Source of the DNA: Paracoccus zhejiangensis
Lineage (GTDB): Bacteria; Pseudomonadota; Alphaproteobacteria; Rhodobacterales; Rhodobacteraceae
NCBI RefSeq assembly: GCF_002847445.1
Contig: NZ_CP025432.1
Coordinates: 62,001-126,000 of the forward strand
Length of the DNA: 64,000 nucleotides
Reading direction: 5' to 3'
Of the stretch, positions 34,399 through 43,278 are shown piece after piece. The notes beneath the pieces were generated by a model. It had not been told where the DNA came from. It saw only the letters and a program-made list of their open reading frames with translations, and searched no databases. Numbering within the stretch: the stretch's first letter is position 1; every line of letters starts with the position of its first letter. Position numbers and translations under genes: made by a program.

Positions 34399-35114
34399 TT
34401 TCCTCTCCACCGGTAAGGGGCACTCCGCAATGGGGACAGCCCCGAAAACATTCGTTTTCGGGGTCTGGCCGTCGCCGAGACTGAGGGTAGCTGGGGCAAG
34501 GGCAATCGATGGAAGTGGTGCGGCCCGCAGCCGCGTCAGCGGCGAGGACCCGGTTCTGTCGATTGCCCTTGCTGCGGCGAGGGGCAACGCCCCTTCCACT
34601 CTCCTGTCCGATCATCCTGCGCCGCAGGCGCACGATCCTCTGTCATGGCCTGGGTCTGTCATGGTTCCGGTTCCATCCGTATCGATGCTGGCCGAAGGGC
34701 AGGGGCCTCTGTGCCGTTTTTGGGAGGACTGGCAGCAGTGCCAGCCGACCGGGAACGCCAGCCTTTCCTACAGGCCTTGTGTGACGGCCCGGATGGTAAC
34801 AGCGCGATCGGCAATCGACTGACGGGCTTCCCACGGCAAGTTGCAGATCACCCCAGGGTTCATCCGGTCACAGGCGACGGCGCCAGGTTGGCGCCTGCAG
34901 CGGTGCCGGCCTGCCGGCGCTGTTTTTCAGCGAAGCAAACGGACCCCATGTGCCGCACCGAGCATCCCTGTGATCGCCGCGTGTCATGTCGCCTCCGGCG
35001 TCAACTCTGGGTTGTTTTCAGGGCGATCCTGGGTTACCCTGGCACATAGGGGGAAGTGGCAGGAAATGCCGAATGTTTACAGACCATCCGATTGCCATTG
35101 CCGGGAGGGCTCTG
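34399..35114. other. structured non-coding region upstream of mobC, candidate oriT
   Basis: No protein is supported. Structures seen: a 10-bp perfect hairpin CCCCGAAAAC-ATTC-GTTTTCGGGG (34440-34463); a 14-bp perfect inverted repeat GCAAGGGCAATCGA (34496-34509) / TCGATTGCCCTTGC (34559-34572) enclosing a smaller GCCGC-GTCA-GCGGC hairpin (34530-34543); a GGCGCCA/TGGCGCC hairpin (34879-34895); and a terminator-like hairpin (34898-34927). At 35026-35031 ATCCTG precedes a GGGT-T-ACCC palindrome; ATCCTG is the core of many MOBP nic sites. Position directly before mobC-relaxase fits oriT. Confidence 0.4.
34898..34927 (+). terminator. bulged GC hairpin with T5 tail upstream of mobC
   Basis: CAGC...GCCGGC-CT-GCCGGC...GCTG (inner 6-bp stem, outer 4-bp stem with a 3-base bulge) followed by TTTTT. 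It would stop rightward transcription before mobC, isolating the mob operon promoter to the last 190 bp. Confidence 0.55.
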
Positions 35115-35660
35115 ATGGCGCGTAGATCGCTGACGAGAGAGCAGAAGGCGGAGACGATCCGCCAGGTGAAGGCGGGCGGGGCTGTTTCGACGGTGGCCGA
35201 TGCTGTCGGGGCTGAACGGGACGCGATCAAGACGGAAAAGGCCCTCAAGCTGCGTCAGTCCGAGGCCACTACGACCTATGGCAGCGCCGTGGCGGTGCGC
35301 CTGTCCCCGGAGGAAGTGCAGCAGCTGGACCGGCTGAAGGACGTGCTCGGCACGGACAGCAGGTCGGACGTGTTGCGCAGCCTGCTGCGGTCGAGCGTCG
35401 GGATGCTGGAATTTCCGCCCGAACAGGCGGCGGAGCTGCAGGCGATCAAGCATGAGCTGCACAAGATCGGGGTGAACATCAACCAGATCGCCTTCGCTGC
35501 GAACACACGGAAGATCAAGCTGGCGAAGGGCGAGATGCGGGCCCTGGACGATCTGCGGCTGACCATGCCGAGGGTGCGGACTTTCCTTCAGGCGGTGGTT
35601 GCCGAGCAGCGCCGGCGCGGGGTGCGGCTGTTCAAGGCCTTTGTTGAGGGTGAGGCATGA
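35115..35660 (+). CDS. mobC: MobC-type mobilization accessory protein
   Basis: A 181-aa protein whose middle has a ribbon-helix-helix-like block (AVAVRLSPEEVQQLDRLKDV, RSDVLRSLLRSSVGM) and whose C-terminal half carries the MobC-family motif (ELHKIGVNINQIAFAANTRK). Such proteins bind and open oriT DNA for the relaxase. The start at ATG 35115 follows a GGGAGGG ribosome site. The stop overlaps the relaxase ATG (ATGA), so the two are co-translated. Confidence 0.85.
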   Translation: MARRSLTREQKAETIRQVKAGGAVSTVADAVGAERDAIKTEKALKLRQSEATTTYGSAVAVRLSPEEVQQLDRLKDVLGTDSRSDVLRSLLRSSVGMLEFPPEQAAELQAIKHELHKIGVNINQIAFAANTRKIKLAKGEMRALDDLRLTMPRVRTFLQAVVAEQRRRGVRLFKAFVEGEA

Positions 35661-37531
35661 CCTCCGTCGGGCTGGCCGAGGCGCTGATCGGCGAGATCGA
35701 GTTTCCGATCTGGCAGGGCGGGGCGGCGCTGCTGGCGCGCCAGCAGGCCGAGGTTGCGCGCGCGTTCGACCGGTTCATGACGCCGAGGCCGAAGGTTTCC
35801 GGGCGGGCGGCGGGTCTGTGGCGCGTCGCCCAGGGCTCGAATGCGGTGGTGCTGAAGAAGATCCACAATGGTGGCACCCATACCGGCAAGCAGCTTGGCA
35901 ATCAGCTGGATTACCTGTTTTCCAAGGCGGCGGCGGTCTTCGGCAACATGGCCGATCTGGATCCGTCCGAGCGGACGCTGGACGGCGATCAGCGCAGGGC
36001 CATCGTCGATCAGTGGTCGGATGAATGGACCGGTGATCCGAAGAACGGCCAGACCACGCATCTCTTGGTCTCCTTCCCCGTCGATGTCAGCGCCGAGCGC
36101 GCCCGTCCGGTGGTGGAGGAATGGTGCATGGAGCTGTTCCAGTCCGGGCTGCATTCGGACGGTGAGGAATGGGCCTATGTCGCGGCCCTGCATACCGATC
36201 GGGTCAACAAGCATGTCCATGTCGTGGTGAACAACCGGGGCCTGGAGCATGGCGACTGGTTCTTCATGGCGAAGGACCATGTCTTCAACCTGGACTTCAT
36301 GAAGGAGCGGCTGGTCGAGATCGCCGGCGAGCACGGGTTGTTTCTGGACAAGAGCAGCCGTCTGGATCGCGGCATCCTGACCTATGGGCCGACGCGCGCC
36401 GAGATCGAGCGGGCGGCGCGCGAGGGCAGGGCGCCGATCGAGAACCGCCGGCAGGGCAGGGCGCTCAGCGATGCGCTCGACCAGATCCAGCGCAATATCG
36501 AGGTGCTGCGCAGTCTCGCCGTCCTGGCGACACTCATCAGCGATGAGGACCTGGCCAAAAAAATCGAAGCCGCGGCCAGGTTGCTGGAGCAGGGCGGCAT
36601 CATCCATCACCGCAATCAGGAGATCGTCATGGACCTCGATACCATCCGCAACCGCGGCGATCTGGCCACTGCCTTCGGGACCTGGCTGGACGAGAGCGAG
36701 AGGGACATTTCGCGCCTGCCCGTGCAGGAGCGGCGTGAATTGCGTGAAGAGCTTTACGGCATCGCCTCGGAGATCGTACGCGATCTGGGCGACAATCGCG
36801 GCGCGCAGCTGATGCACCATGCCCCGCGCATGCCGGTCTATCAGGCGCAGATGGACGGGGATCGCATCGCTGTCCAGGACAAGCAGAAGGTCATCGGGCC
36901 GGATGGCACGCAGGAGATGGCCGCGCAGATCGGCGCAGCCGCAGAGAAGGCTGGGATCAATCCGAGCGTGATCCATTCCCGGATGGAGACCGGGGCCGCG
37001 AATGCCTGGCAGGAGCGCGCGTGGATCAAGGCCGATATCCTGGCTGTAGCCGACGCGAAGAAGATCGATCTCGCTTCCGAGGACGGGCGGGGCAGGGCGG
37101 CCGATCTGGTCGATACCTTCTATGCGGCGGCGGCGCGTGTCATTTCCCGCGCGGTACCGATCGAGCAGGAGGTATCGAGCGACAAGCTCACCCGCACGCT
37201 GTCCGCCATGGCCGAGGCGCATGCCCAGCATGGCAAGGTCGAGTTCCAGAATGACGAGCACGCGGCGCGTTTCGGCGCCGATTTCCGTGACCGCTATGGC
37301 GCGCCTGTCCTGGCGCGGATCGCGGCGGGTGACACCAATGCCCTGGCCGTCGATTTCCCGGACGCCGCGCAGCGGCGGGCGATCGCGCGGGCCGTGGTGG
37401 CGGCGGGCGAAGCCCATCAGTCGGTCGGCATGACCCTCGCCCAATCCCGGCAGGCCAAGGAGAAGATGGCCGAGCAGGAGGCCGGTGAGCAGCATCGCTC
37501 CCGCGGCAAGGATCACGGGCACGAGTTGTAG
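35657..37531 (+). CDS. MOB-family relaxase (MobA/VirD2-like)
   Basis: A 624-aa DNA relaxase that nicks oriT. Features: KKIHNGGTHTGKQLGNQLDY (region of motif I with Tyr candidates, near residue 68-88), LLVSFP (about 138), and the metal-binding motif III ALHTDRVNKHVHVVVNN (about 178-194) with the HxH pair. The C-terminal half (residues 330-620) has no recognised domain and is probably helical. It is coupled to mobC upstream and followed by vapBC. Confidence 0.92.
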   Translation: MTSVGLAEALIGEIEFPIWQGGAALLARQQAEVARAFDRFMTPRPKVSGRAAGLWRVAQGSNAVVLKKIHNGGTHTGKQLGNQLDYLFSKAAAVFGNMADLDPSERTLDGDQRRAIVDQWSDEWTGDPKNGQTTHLLVSFPVDVSAERARPVVEEWCMELFQSGLHSDGEEWAYVAALHTDRVNKHVHVVVNNRGLEHGDWFFMAKDHVFNLDFMKERLVEIAGEHGLFLDKSSRLDRGILTYGPTRAEIERAAREGRAPIENRRQGRALSDALDQIQRNIEVLRSLAVLATLISDEDLAKKIEAAARLLEQGGIIHHRNQEIVMDLDTIRNRGDLATAFGTWLDESERDISRLPVQERRELREELYGIASEIVRDLGDNRGAQLMHHAPRMPVYQAQMDGDRIAVQDKQKVIGPDGTQEMAAQIGAAAEKAGINPSVIHSRMETGAANAWQERAWIKADILAVADAKKIDLASEDGRGRAADLVDTFYAAAARVISRAVPIEQEVSSDKLTRTLSAMAEAHAQHGKVEFQNDEHAARFGADFRDRYGAPVLARIAAGDTNALAVDFPDAAQRRAIARAVVAAGEAHQSVGMTLAQSRQAKEKMAEQEAGEQHRSRGKDHGHEL

Positions 37532-37563
37532 TCGCATCACCGATTGAACCGCCGGGCAGCAAG

Positions 37564-37587
37564 ATATACATTACTGGTTATGTGTAT
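37564..37587. promoter_or_regulatory. operator-like inverted repeat upstream of the antitoxin gene
   Basis: ATATACAT...ATGTGTAT arms flank TACTGGTT, 23 bp before the antitoxin ATG. VapB/AbrB-type antitoxins normally bind such palindromes to autoregulate their operon. Inference from position and symmetry. Confidence 0.45.
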
Positions 37588-37609
37588 CATTCAAGGCGGG
37601 GCCAAACAT

Positions 37610-37840
37610 ATGCAGATCGCGAAATGGGGCAATTCTCTGGCCGTCCGCCTGCCTGCGCGGATGGTCCAGGAGCTCGGGCTGAAGGCAGGTGACGAGATCG
37701 AGATCACCGCGGCCGATGCCGGGCATTTTCAGGTTCATCGCCACCGCGATCCCGAAGAAATCCTGGCTCGCCTGCGCGAGTTTCGCGGATTGATGCCCAA
37801 GGGCTATCGGTTCGACCGGAACGAGGCGAATGCCAGGTAG
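37610..37840 (+). CDS. vapB: AbrB/VapB-type antitoxin
   Basis: A 76-aa protein with an N-terminal swapped-hairpin AbrB DNA-binding fold (MQIAKWGNSLAVRLPARMVQ, LGLKAGDEIEI) and a C-terminal toxin-binding tail (ILARLREFRGLMPKGYRFDR). The ATG at 37610 matches the fold start; a longer upstream frame is ignored. It overlaps the toxin gene by 11 nt. Confidence 0.88.
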   Translation: MQIAKWGNSLAVRLPARMVQELGLKAGDEIEITAADAGHFQVHRHRDPEEILARLREFRGLMPKGYRFDRNEANAR

Positions 37841-38231
37841 GTTCTTCGACACGAACGTCCTGCTTTACCTGCTCTCTGAAGACCGTGCCAAGGCCGACAT
37901 CGCCGAAGGGCTGCTGCGCGGCGGCGGAACCGTCAGTGTGCAGGTGTTGAACGAGATTGCGAATGTCACGCGGCGGAAGTTCAGGATGAGCTGGGCGCAG
38001 AGCGATGAATTTCTACTCATGCTCCGTGAGTTCGTGACCGTCGAGCCGCTGACCTATGAGACGCATGATCTGGGCATCGCCCTGGCGCGGAAGCACGCGC
38101 TGTCTGTCTATGACGCGATGATCGTCGCGGCCGGGCTGATGGCGGGATGCGACACCGTGCTTTCCGAGGACATGCAGGACGGGTTCAGGGTGGCCGACAG
38201 GATCACGATCAGGAATCCCTTCGCCGCATGA
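37830..38231 (+). CDS. vapC: VapC-type PIN-domain toxin ribonuclease
   Basis: A 133-aa PIN domain: FFDTNVLLYLLSED (first Asp, about 7), VQVLNEIANVTRRK (conserved Glu), HALSVYDAMIVAAGLMAGCD (Asp, about 97) and VLSEDMQDG (Asp, about 117) complete the metal-binding acidic set. It is expected to cleave RNA when free of VapB. The pair sits between relaxase and cargo and probably stabilises the replicon. Confidence 0.9.
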   Translation: MPGRFFDTNVLLYLLSEDRAKADIAEGLLRGGGTVSVQVLNEIANVTRRKFRMSWAQSDEFLLMLREFVTVEPLTYETHDLGIALARKHALSVYDAMIVAAGLMAGCDTVLSEDMQDGFRVADRITIRNPFAA

Positions 38232-38490
38232 GCATGACCTGTGTCGACAACGATGGGTCGTTTGAAGGTAAGTTTTCTCGCGGGCTTCATGCAGATCGGG
38301 CGGAAAGCTGACCTTCGCTGCCACTGCTGCTTTCGATTCTGTGCACAAGCCGGGCTATCGGAAGCGACCATGGAGGCGATGAACGATACAAACTGATTCC
38401 CCACGCCCAAGATGATTGACAGCACGGTGGCTTGCGTCTGATGCGCCTCTGGCTCCGCCACTCGTCAACAGGACGCAAAGTCGCTTAACG

Positions 38491-38868
38491 TCAGCGCGCC
38501 TGACCGCCTCTGACAGCGACGATCGAGATTGCCACCCAAGTGGCAAGGCGAAGCCCCATGGCACCCATGGTCCGCGCTTCGTATGGTGTCCCGCTCCAGA
38601 CCTTCCAGAGGAAGGTGGCGAAGACGGCTGCGGTTGCCAAGGCGATGACGATCGAAAGGCTGGTCGCCCAGCTTGCGCGATACCAAAGGCCAAGACCTGC
38701 GACGACATAGGCGAACCCGGCGAGGAAGTTGAACCACAGCACCAAGGGCACGACAGCGCCCATGTCGGCCCCCCCAAAGAGGGCGCGCCCGCCGGAGAAG
38801 ATCGTCAAAAGCCCGAAAATGAAGGCAACTATGGCGGCAGCAGTGACAGAACGGGTGCGGGGTGACAT
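38491..38868 (-). CDS. small integral membrane protein of the ABC exporter operon
   Basis: A 125-aa protein with four hydrophobic helices (including TAAAIVAFIFGLLTIFSG and LVLWFNFLAGFAYVVAGLGL). No family was recognised. It starts 15 bp after the ATPase gene stop and is the last gene of the leftward set adaptor-permease-ATPase-small protein, so it may be an accessory of the exporter. Confidence 0.6.
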   Translation of the reverse strand: MSPRTRSVTAAAIVAFIFGLLTIFSGGRALFGGADMGAVVPLVLWFNFLAGFAYVVAGLGLWYRASWATSLSIVIALATAAVFATFLWKVWSGTPYEARTMGAMGLRLATWVAISIVAVRGGQAR

Positions 38869-38883
38869 GGCCTTCTCCTTTGT

Positions 38884-39576
38884 TCAGCTGTCCACGAGGC
38901 GACCATCGCGCAGGTGGATCAGGCGGTCGAAGCGGTCGAAGATCTTTTCGTCATGGGTGACGGCGATAATGCAGGCTTCCTGTTCGGTCGCGAGCTTGCG
39001 CAAGAGGTCCATAACAAGCTGCGCGCGCCCGCTGTCCAGGGCAGCGGTCGGCTCATCTGCAAGGATGATCCGTGGTCGGTTGGCCAGGGCGCGTGCTATG
39101 GCCACACGCTGCGCTTCTCCTCCCGACAGAAGTGCTGGCTTCACCGATGCGCGATGTCCGACTTCGAGGTAGTCAAGCAACTCACGCGCACGGGCGCGGC
39201 CCTTGGCGGCAGGCCAGCCGGCAAGGTCGAGCACGACGGAGACATTTTCTTCGGCGGTCAGGAAGGGCAAGAGGTTGTGCGCCTGAAAGATGAAGCCGAT
39301 CTTGTCCAGTCGCAGCCGCCGCAGGTCGCTGCGCAGCCATTTGCCGTCAAACACCGGGTCACCGTCCAGTTCCACCTGGCCCGCTGACGGGGCAAGGATG
39401 CAGCCGATGATGTTGAGAAGCGTGGTTTTACCCGAGCCGGAAGGGCCCAGAAGTGCTATCACCTCGCCCGCGCGAACTTGCAGGTCGACGGCGCGCAGGG
39501 CGTCGACGCGGGTTTCGCCCGAGCCGTAGTGCTTTGCCACGCCCTGCACCGTTACCAGAACATCGCCCCGGGTCAT
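38884..39576 (-). CDS. ABC transporter ATP-binding protein (MacB/DevA/LolD type)
   Basis: A 230-aa ATPase with Walker A (LLGPSGSGKTTLL, about 42-54), signature (LLSGGEAQRVAIARAL, about 144-159) and Walker B (RIILADEPTAALD, about 164-176). Together with the FtsX-like permease (39581-40714) and the HlyD-like adaptor it forms a MacAB/DevBCA-type exporter for an unknown substrate (drug, lipid or peptide). Confidence 0.92.
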   Translation of the reverse strand: MTRGDVLVTVQGVAKHYGSGETRVDALRAVDLQVRAGEVIALLGPSGSGKTTLLNIIGCILAPSAGQVELDGDPVFDGKWLRSDLRRLRLDKIGFIFQAHNLLPFLTAEENVSVVLDLAGWPAAKGRARARELLDYLEVGHRASVKPALLSGGEAQRVAIARALANRPRIILADEPTAALDSGRAQLVMDLLRKLATEQEACIIAVTHDEKIFDRFDRLIHLRDGRLVDS

Positions 39577-39580
39577 GGCC

Positions 39581-40714
39581 TTAGCCTCCCAGAGCGGTGG
39601 CAGGGTCGACCTTCATCGCCGCGCGCACGCCAAGGCCCGATGCAACGATGCAGACCACAAGGATGATTCCAGTCAGCACCAGCGCGTTGAATGGCTCCAG
39701 CACCACGCGGCGGGGGAAGTTGTCCTTGACCAGCAGGATCAGCGCCAGCCCGATGCCAAGTCCAGATGCGCCAAGGATCAGGGCCTGCTGCACGATCAGC
39801 CCGATGATGGTGCGGTCCGGCGCGCCGATCAGCTTGAGCGTGGCGATCTGTTTCAGCTTCTCCATTGTCATCGTGTAGATGATGAGGGCGATCACCACCG
39901 CGCTGACTGACAGCAGGATCGCAAGGAACAGGCCGATCTGGCGCCGTGCCCTGTCCACGACCGAAGCAAGCAGCAGATTCTCTTGTTCGGCCTGGCTGAG
40001 GGCGGAAAGGTGCTTCCATTGCCGCACGGTCGCGGTCAGCAATGCGACATCCGCGCCCGGTTCCAGCACCGCGATCACGGCGGCCACGGTGGGCAGGCGG
40101 GCACCACCCGCGCCCCGTGCGGCCTGCACGCGCGCGGCGGCAGGGTCCAGTGCGGTCTGCAACGCAATGGCGTCGGCAAGGGTCACATAGACCGCCGGGT
40201 CCCCGCCCGAGTTCATCGCATTTTCCACCAGACCCACGACGGTAAACCGGTCGCGGCCAAGGCGGATCCGGTCGCCGATCACCAGCCCGGTCTTGCGGTC
40301 GGCGATCAATTCGAAATGGCTGCTACCAAATCCGCGCCCTTCGGCAATGCGCTGCGGTCCACCGGGACGGCCGGGTTCAAAGCCGATGACGTAAAGCCGC
40401 AAGGTCCGGCCCGCATGGGCGGCCTCGATGGTCTGGAAGGTGATGGCACCCGCCTCGGCCACGCCGGGCATGCGGGCGACGGCGTCCCGCGTGTCCGCAG
40501 GGATGCTTGAGGCCTCGGCAAACGGGCCTTGCGTGCCCGCCTCGACCACCCAGACATCGGCTGCGGGGGCCTTCACGACGGCCAACGCGTCGGCCACCAG
40601 CCCGTTGTAGATGCCGATCATCGCCAGCACGACCGTCATCAGTAGCCCAAGACCAAAGCAGGTCAGGACAAAGCGGAACAGACCGTGCCGGATGTCGCGG
40701 ATGGCAAGGTTCAT
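39581..40714 (-). CDS. FtsX/DevC-type ABC transporter permease
   Basis: A 377-aa protein: one helix near the N-terminus (about 13-37), a large periplasmic domain (about 40-260), then three helices (about 262-285, 305-335 and 345-365), the classic MacB/DevC permease layout. The ATG overlaps the stop of the adaptor gene (ATGA). It transfers force from the ATPase to a periplasmic substrate. Confidence 0.9.
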   Translation of the reverse strand: MNLAIRDIRHGLFRFVLTCFGLGLLMTVVLAMIGIYNGLVADALAVVKAPAADVWVVEAGTQGPFAEASSIPADTRDAVARMPGVAEAGAITFQTIEAAHAGRTLRLYVIGFEPGRPGGPQRIAEGRGFGSSHFELIADRKTGLVIGDRIRLGRDRFTVVGLVENAMNSGGDPAVYVTLADAIALQTALDPAAARVQAARGAGGARLPTVAAVIAVLEPGADVALLTATVRQWKHLSALSQAEQENLLLASVVDRARRQIGLFLAILLSVSAVVIALIIYTMTMEKLKQIATLKLIGAPDRTIIGLIVQQALILGASGLGIGLALILLVKDNFPRRVVLEPFNALVLTGIILVVCIVASGLGVRAAMKVDPATALGG

Positions 40715-41856
40715 GGCGTATCCCCGATCCGGGCCAGCCGTCCCTCGTCCGCGCCCTGCGGCGGGTTCGCCACGATCTGCGCGCCTTCGGGCAGGCCGCC
40801 CGTCACCTCGATCCGGCCACGGTCATCGCGTGCGCCGAACGTCAACTCTGCGCGCACCAGCCGCCCGTCCTGCACCGTCCAGACTTGGCCCTGAAAACCA
40901 TCAAAACCGGAAATCGCCACTTCGGGCACCATCAAGGCGCTGGCCCGTGTGCCAGTCAGAATGCGCACCTCGGCCTGTTCACCCAGAAACATTTCGGCCG
41001 GGCAATCGGCGCAGGTCAGCAAGACCCGGCGTTCTTCGTTCACCCGGTCGCTTTCAAGACCGATGCGGGCAATGGTGCCGTGAAATTCGCCAGCGGGCTG
41101 CGACCGCAGGCGAATGGTGCCGGGCTGGCCCAGGGCAAGCTGACCTGCGCGCTCTTCGTCGATGTAGGCCTGTATCCAGATGGTGGCGGGATCGATGAGG
41201 GTAAAGATCGGATCGCCCGCCCGGACCACGGCCCCCGTTTCAGCGTGGCGGGCAACGATGACTGCGTCAAAGGGCGCAAAAAGCCGGTGATGCGCCAGCA
41301 GTGTCTCTTCAAGTTGAAGGGCGGCGGCGGCGTCCACTGCCTGTGCGCGGATCACGTCGCGCTCGGCCTCGGCCACGGCCACGTCGGCCCGGGCCACATC
41401 CTCGTCTCGCTGGGCCTCTTCGGCGCGCTGAAGACTTGCGGCTTCCTGACGGCTCAGTTCCAGCAGACGCAGATTTGCTGTCTCACGCTGCGCCAGAATG
41501 GCCCTTGCGCGGACAACGGAAGCCTCTGCCTTGGCCTGGTTGGCATGGCTGGCCGCAACAGCGGCGTGGGCGCGGGCAACGCGCGCTTCCTGTTCGCCCT
41601 GGTGCAATGCGCCGAGGATTTGCCCCTTGGCAACGCGGTCGCCCGCGTCGGCCGAGAGGGAGAGAAGCGTGGCGCTGACTTCAAAGCCAACCCGCGTCAG
41701 CACCCGCGCCTCAACGGTGCCAAGGCCGTAGATGCGCAGGGCCACGTCAGGTTCAGGCTCCACGACCGTCACGGTCAGCGGCCGCTCTGTCATGAACAGA
41801 ACGCCTGCCCCGATGGCCAATACTGCCACAGCCCCGATGTACCATGCCTTTTGCAT
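40711..41856 (-). CDS. HlyD-family periplasmic adaptor (membrane-fusion protein)
   Basis: A 381-aa protein with an N-terminal anchor (AWYIGAVAVLAIGAGVLFM), a lipoyl-like half motif at about 55-90 (VEARVLTRVGFEVSATLLSL, DRVAKGQILG), a long Ala/Glu-rich coiled coil (about 90-180), the second lipoyl half (HHRLFAPFDAVIVARHAETG) and a beta-barrel. It links the permease to the outer membrane. ATG 41856 is chosen over an adjacent GTG at 41859. Follows the tetR gene by 3 bp, so regulator and exporter share a transcript. Confidence 0.9.
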   Translation of the reverse strand: MQKAWYIGAVAVLAIGAGVLFMTERPLTVTVVEPEPDVALRIYGLGTVEARVLTRVGFEVSATLLSLSADAGDRVAKGQILGALHQGEQEARVARAHAAVAASHANQAKAEASVVRARAILAQRETANLRLLELSRQEAASLQRAEEAQRDEDVARADVAVAEAERDVIRAQAVDAAAALQLEETLLAHHRLFAPFDAVIVARHAETGAVVRAGDPIFTLIDPATIWIQAYIDEERAGQLALGQPGTIRLRSQPAGEFHGTIARIGLESDRVNEERRVLLTCADCPAEMFLGEQAEVRILTGTRASALMVPEVAISGFDGFQGQVWTVQDGRLVRAELTFGARDDRGRIEVTGGLPEGAQIVANPPQGADEGRLARIGDTP

Positions 41857-41859
41857 CAC

Positions 41860-42456
41860 TCAGCCCCCTCTCACTCCTAGCAGCCGAAGTTGGACAGCCA
41901 GAAGGCGCAGTCCTTCGTCGCGCAGGACGAAATCCCGCGCGCCCAGCGACCAACGGATCGCCAATCCCTGAATGAGGGACGTCAGAAGTACGGCCACATC
42001 CCCGGCAGCAACATCCTTGAGCAGAGCGTTGTCCCGTTGGCCTGCGATGACTTCTTGCATCAACAGTCCGTGCAGCGCAGCCAGACGATCCCGGAACGCT
42101 GCACGCAAGGCGGCGTTTTCGACGTTCAGTTCGCGCGAGAACAAGAGCATGGGCAACGCGGGGTGCGCCGTGATCTGGTCCAGTTGCGCACCAACCAACG
42201 CCTTCAGGCGTTCGACCGGCGGGTTGGCTTCTTTCAGTGCTTCGGCCCAGGCCGCCGTGAGCAGGCCCGCTACATGATCGGCAACAGCCACCCACATCTC
42301 GGCCTTGGTCGGAAAATGCCGGAAGATGGCAGCCTGTGTTACCCCGACTTCTGCCGCGACGGCGCCTGTCGTCACCCGGTCCGGTCCGATCCGGTCGGCA
42401 AGATCAAGGATCACCGCGACGATCTGGGCCTTGCGAAGGTCTGCCGATTTGCGCAT
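41860..42456 (-). CDS. TetR-family transcriptional regulator
   Basis: A 198-aa protein with an N-terminal TetR helix-turn-helix (ILDLADRIGPDRVTTGAVAA, then VTQAAIFRHFPTKAEMW, about residues 12-55) and a divergent helical ligand domain. It is first in a leftward operon with the adaptor, permease and ATPase genes, and probably represses it. ATG 42456 aligns the fold with TetR members; an upstream frame to 42651 is rejected. Confidence 0.92.
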   Translation of the reverse strand: MRKSADLRKAQIVAVILDLADRIGPDRVTTGAVAAEVGVTQAAIFRHFPTKAEMWVAVADHVAGLLTAAWAEALKEANPPVERLKALVGAQLDQITAHPALPMLLFSRELNVENAALRAAFRDRLAALHGLLMQEVIAGQRDNALLKDVAAGDVAVLLTSLIQGLAIRWSLGARDFVLRDEGLRLLAVQLRLLGVRGG

Positions 42457-42470
42457 GGGGTTTCCTGAAA

Positions 42471-42494
42471 TAGTAAGTGAGTGAATACTAACTA
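42471..42494. promoter_or_regulatory. TetR-operator-like sequence upstream of the regulator gene
   Basis: TAGTAAGTGAGTGAATACTA with TAGTA/TACTA arms, 15 bp before the tetR ATG, overlapping the likely promoter. Motifs built from AGTGAGTGA-like elements are common TetR operators. It suggests autorepression. Confidence 0.45.
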
Positions 42495-42553
42495 AAGCAT
42501 GCGCAAGAGTCAATCCGACTGTGGAAAAGCTTGCAGAGATCAGCGGACCAAAC

Positions 42554-42826
42554 TTAGGCCGAAGCGCGAGGGGGTGACCGCACGGGAAAGCGCGACGTGG
42601 AAAGGATCGCGCCCGCCCCATCAAGGGTGAACCTGCAGGCCCGGCCAGCATGACGAAACGTCAGCCGCCAGCGCCCCGCATCTTCGCCCTCCCCCGCTTC
42701 GCAAAGTGAGGTGAGAGTGCCCTCGCGCATCGCAAGGCGCACATCGTCCTCGGTCATCCTGAAGGCTTCAGCCAGGAGGACAGCCGGAATGACGAAGCCC
42801 TCACCATCGCGTTCGATCCGGTTCAC
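42554..42826 (-). CDS. DUF6522-like small protein downstream of nsrR
   Basis: A 90-aa protein. GFVIPAVLLAEAFRMTEDDV, AMREGTLTSLCEAGEGEDAG and RWRLTFRHAGRACRFTLDGAG resemble DUF6522 proteins that accompany nitrosative-stress or denitrification genes. The GTG start overlaps the nsrR stop (GTGA), so it is co-translated with the regulator. Function unknown. Confidence 0.65.
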   Translation of the reverse strand: MNRIERDGEGFVIPAVLLAEAFRMTEDDVRLAMREGTLTSLCEAGEGEDAGRWRLTFRHAGRACRFTLDGAGAILSTSRFPVRSPPRASA

Positions 42827-43257
42827 GGCTGACCCACCAAGCCAAGTGGACTTTGCGGTGCCAGCGCGATATCGGCCAGGGTCGACCGGTTCAGATCGTC
42901 CAGAAACGCCACTTCCGCCGACCTGAGACGGGGCTTCAGGCCGCATCGCCCGTCGATCGAACAGGTTCCTGTCCCGGCCCCAAAGCACTCGACCAGCGGC
43001 TGACCTTCCTCAAGCAGGCACACGATGTCGCCCAGACGGATATCTGCCGCCGGTCGCGCAAGCACGGCACCACCACCGCCACCACGCCGGGTGTCGATGA
43101 ACCCGGCGCGAGACAGATGCTGCATGATCTTGGCCAGATGGTTGCGTGACAGCCCAAGATCCTCGGCCAGCTCAGAGGTGGAAAACGCCCGTGCGGGATC
43201 GCCCGCCATGCGCATCAACATCCGAAGGCCGAAGTCGGTGAACGAGGTCAGGCGCAT
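42823..43257 (-). CDS. nsrR: NsrR-type Rrf2-family NO-sensing repressor
   Basis: A 144-aa Rrf2 regulator. The helix-turn-helix is at about 27-50 (STSELAEDLGLSRNHLAKIM), followed by the RGGGGGAVLARP wing. Cluster-binding Cys91, Cys99 and Cys105 lie in LVECFGAGTGTCSIDGRCGL, the pattern of NsrR. NsrR binds a [2Fe-2S] or [4Fe-4S] cluster that reacts with NO, releasing its DNA targets. It is divergent from the globin gene. The ATG at 43257 fits the family start; an upstream ATG is too far. Confidence 0.87.
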   Translation of the reverse strand: MRLTSFTDFGLRMLMRMAGDPARAFSTSELAEDLGLSRNHLAKIMQHLSRAGFIDTRRGGGGGAVLARPAADIRLGDIVCLLEEGQPLVECFGAGTGTCSIDGRCGLKPRLRSAEVAFLDDLNRSTLADIALAPQSPLGLVGQP

Positions 43258-43278
43258 GCCGGTGAGCATCCTTGAATT

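Noticed and set aside
35588..37540. 650-aa open frame antisense to the relaxase
   Set aside because: Shadow of the relaxase gene; the relaxase motifs and coupled start are on the plus strand.
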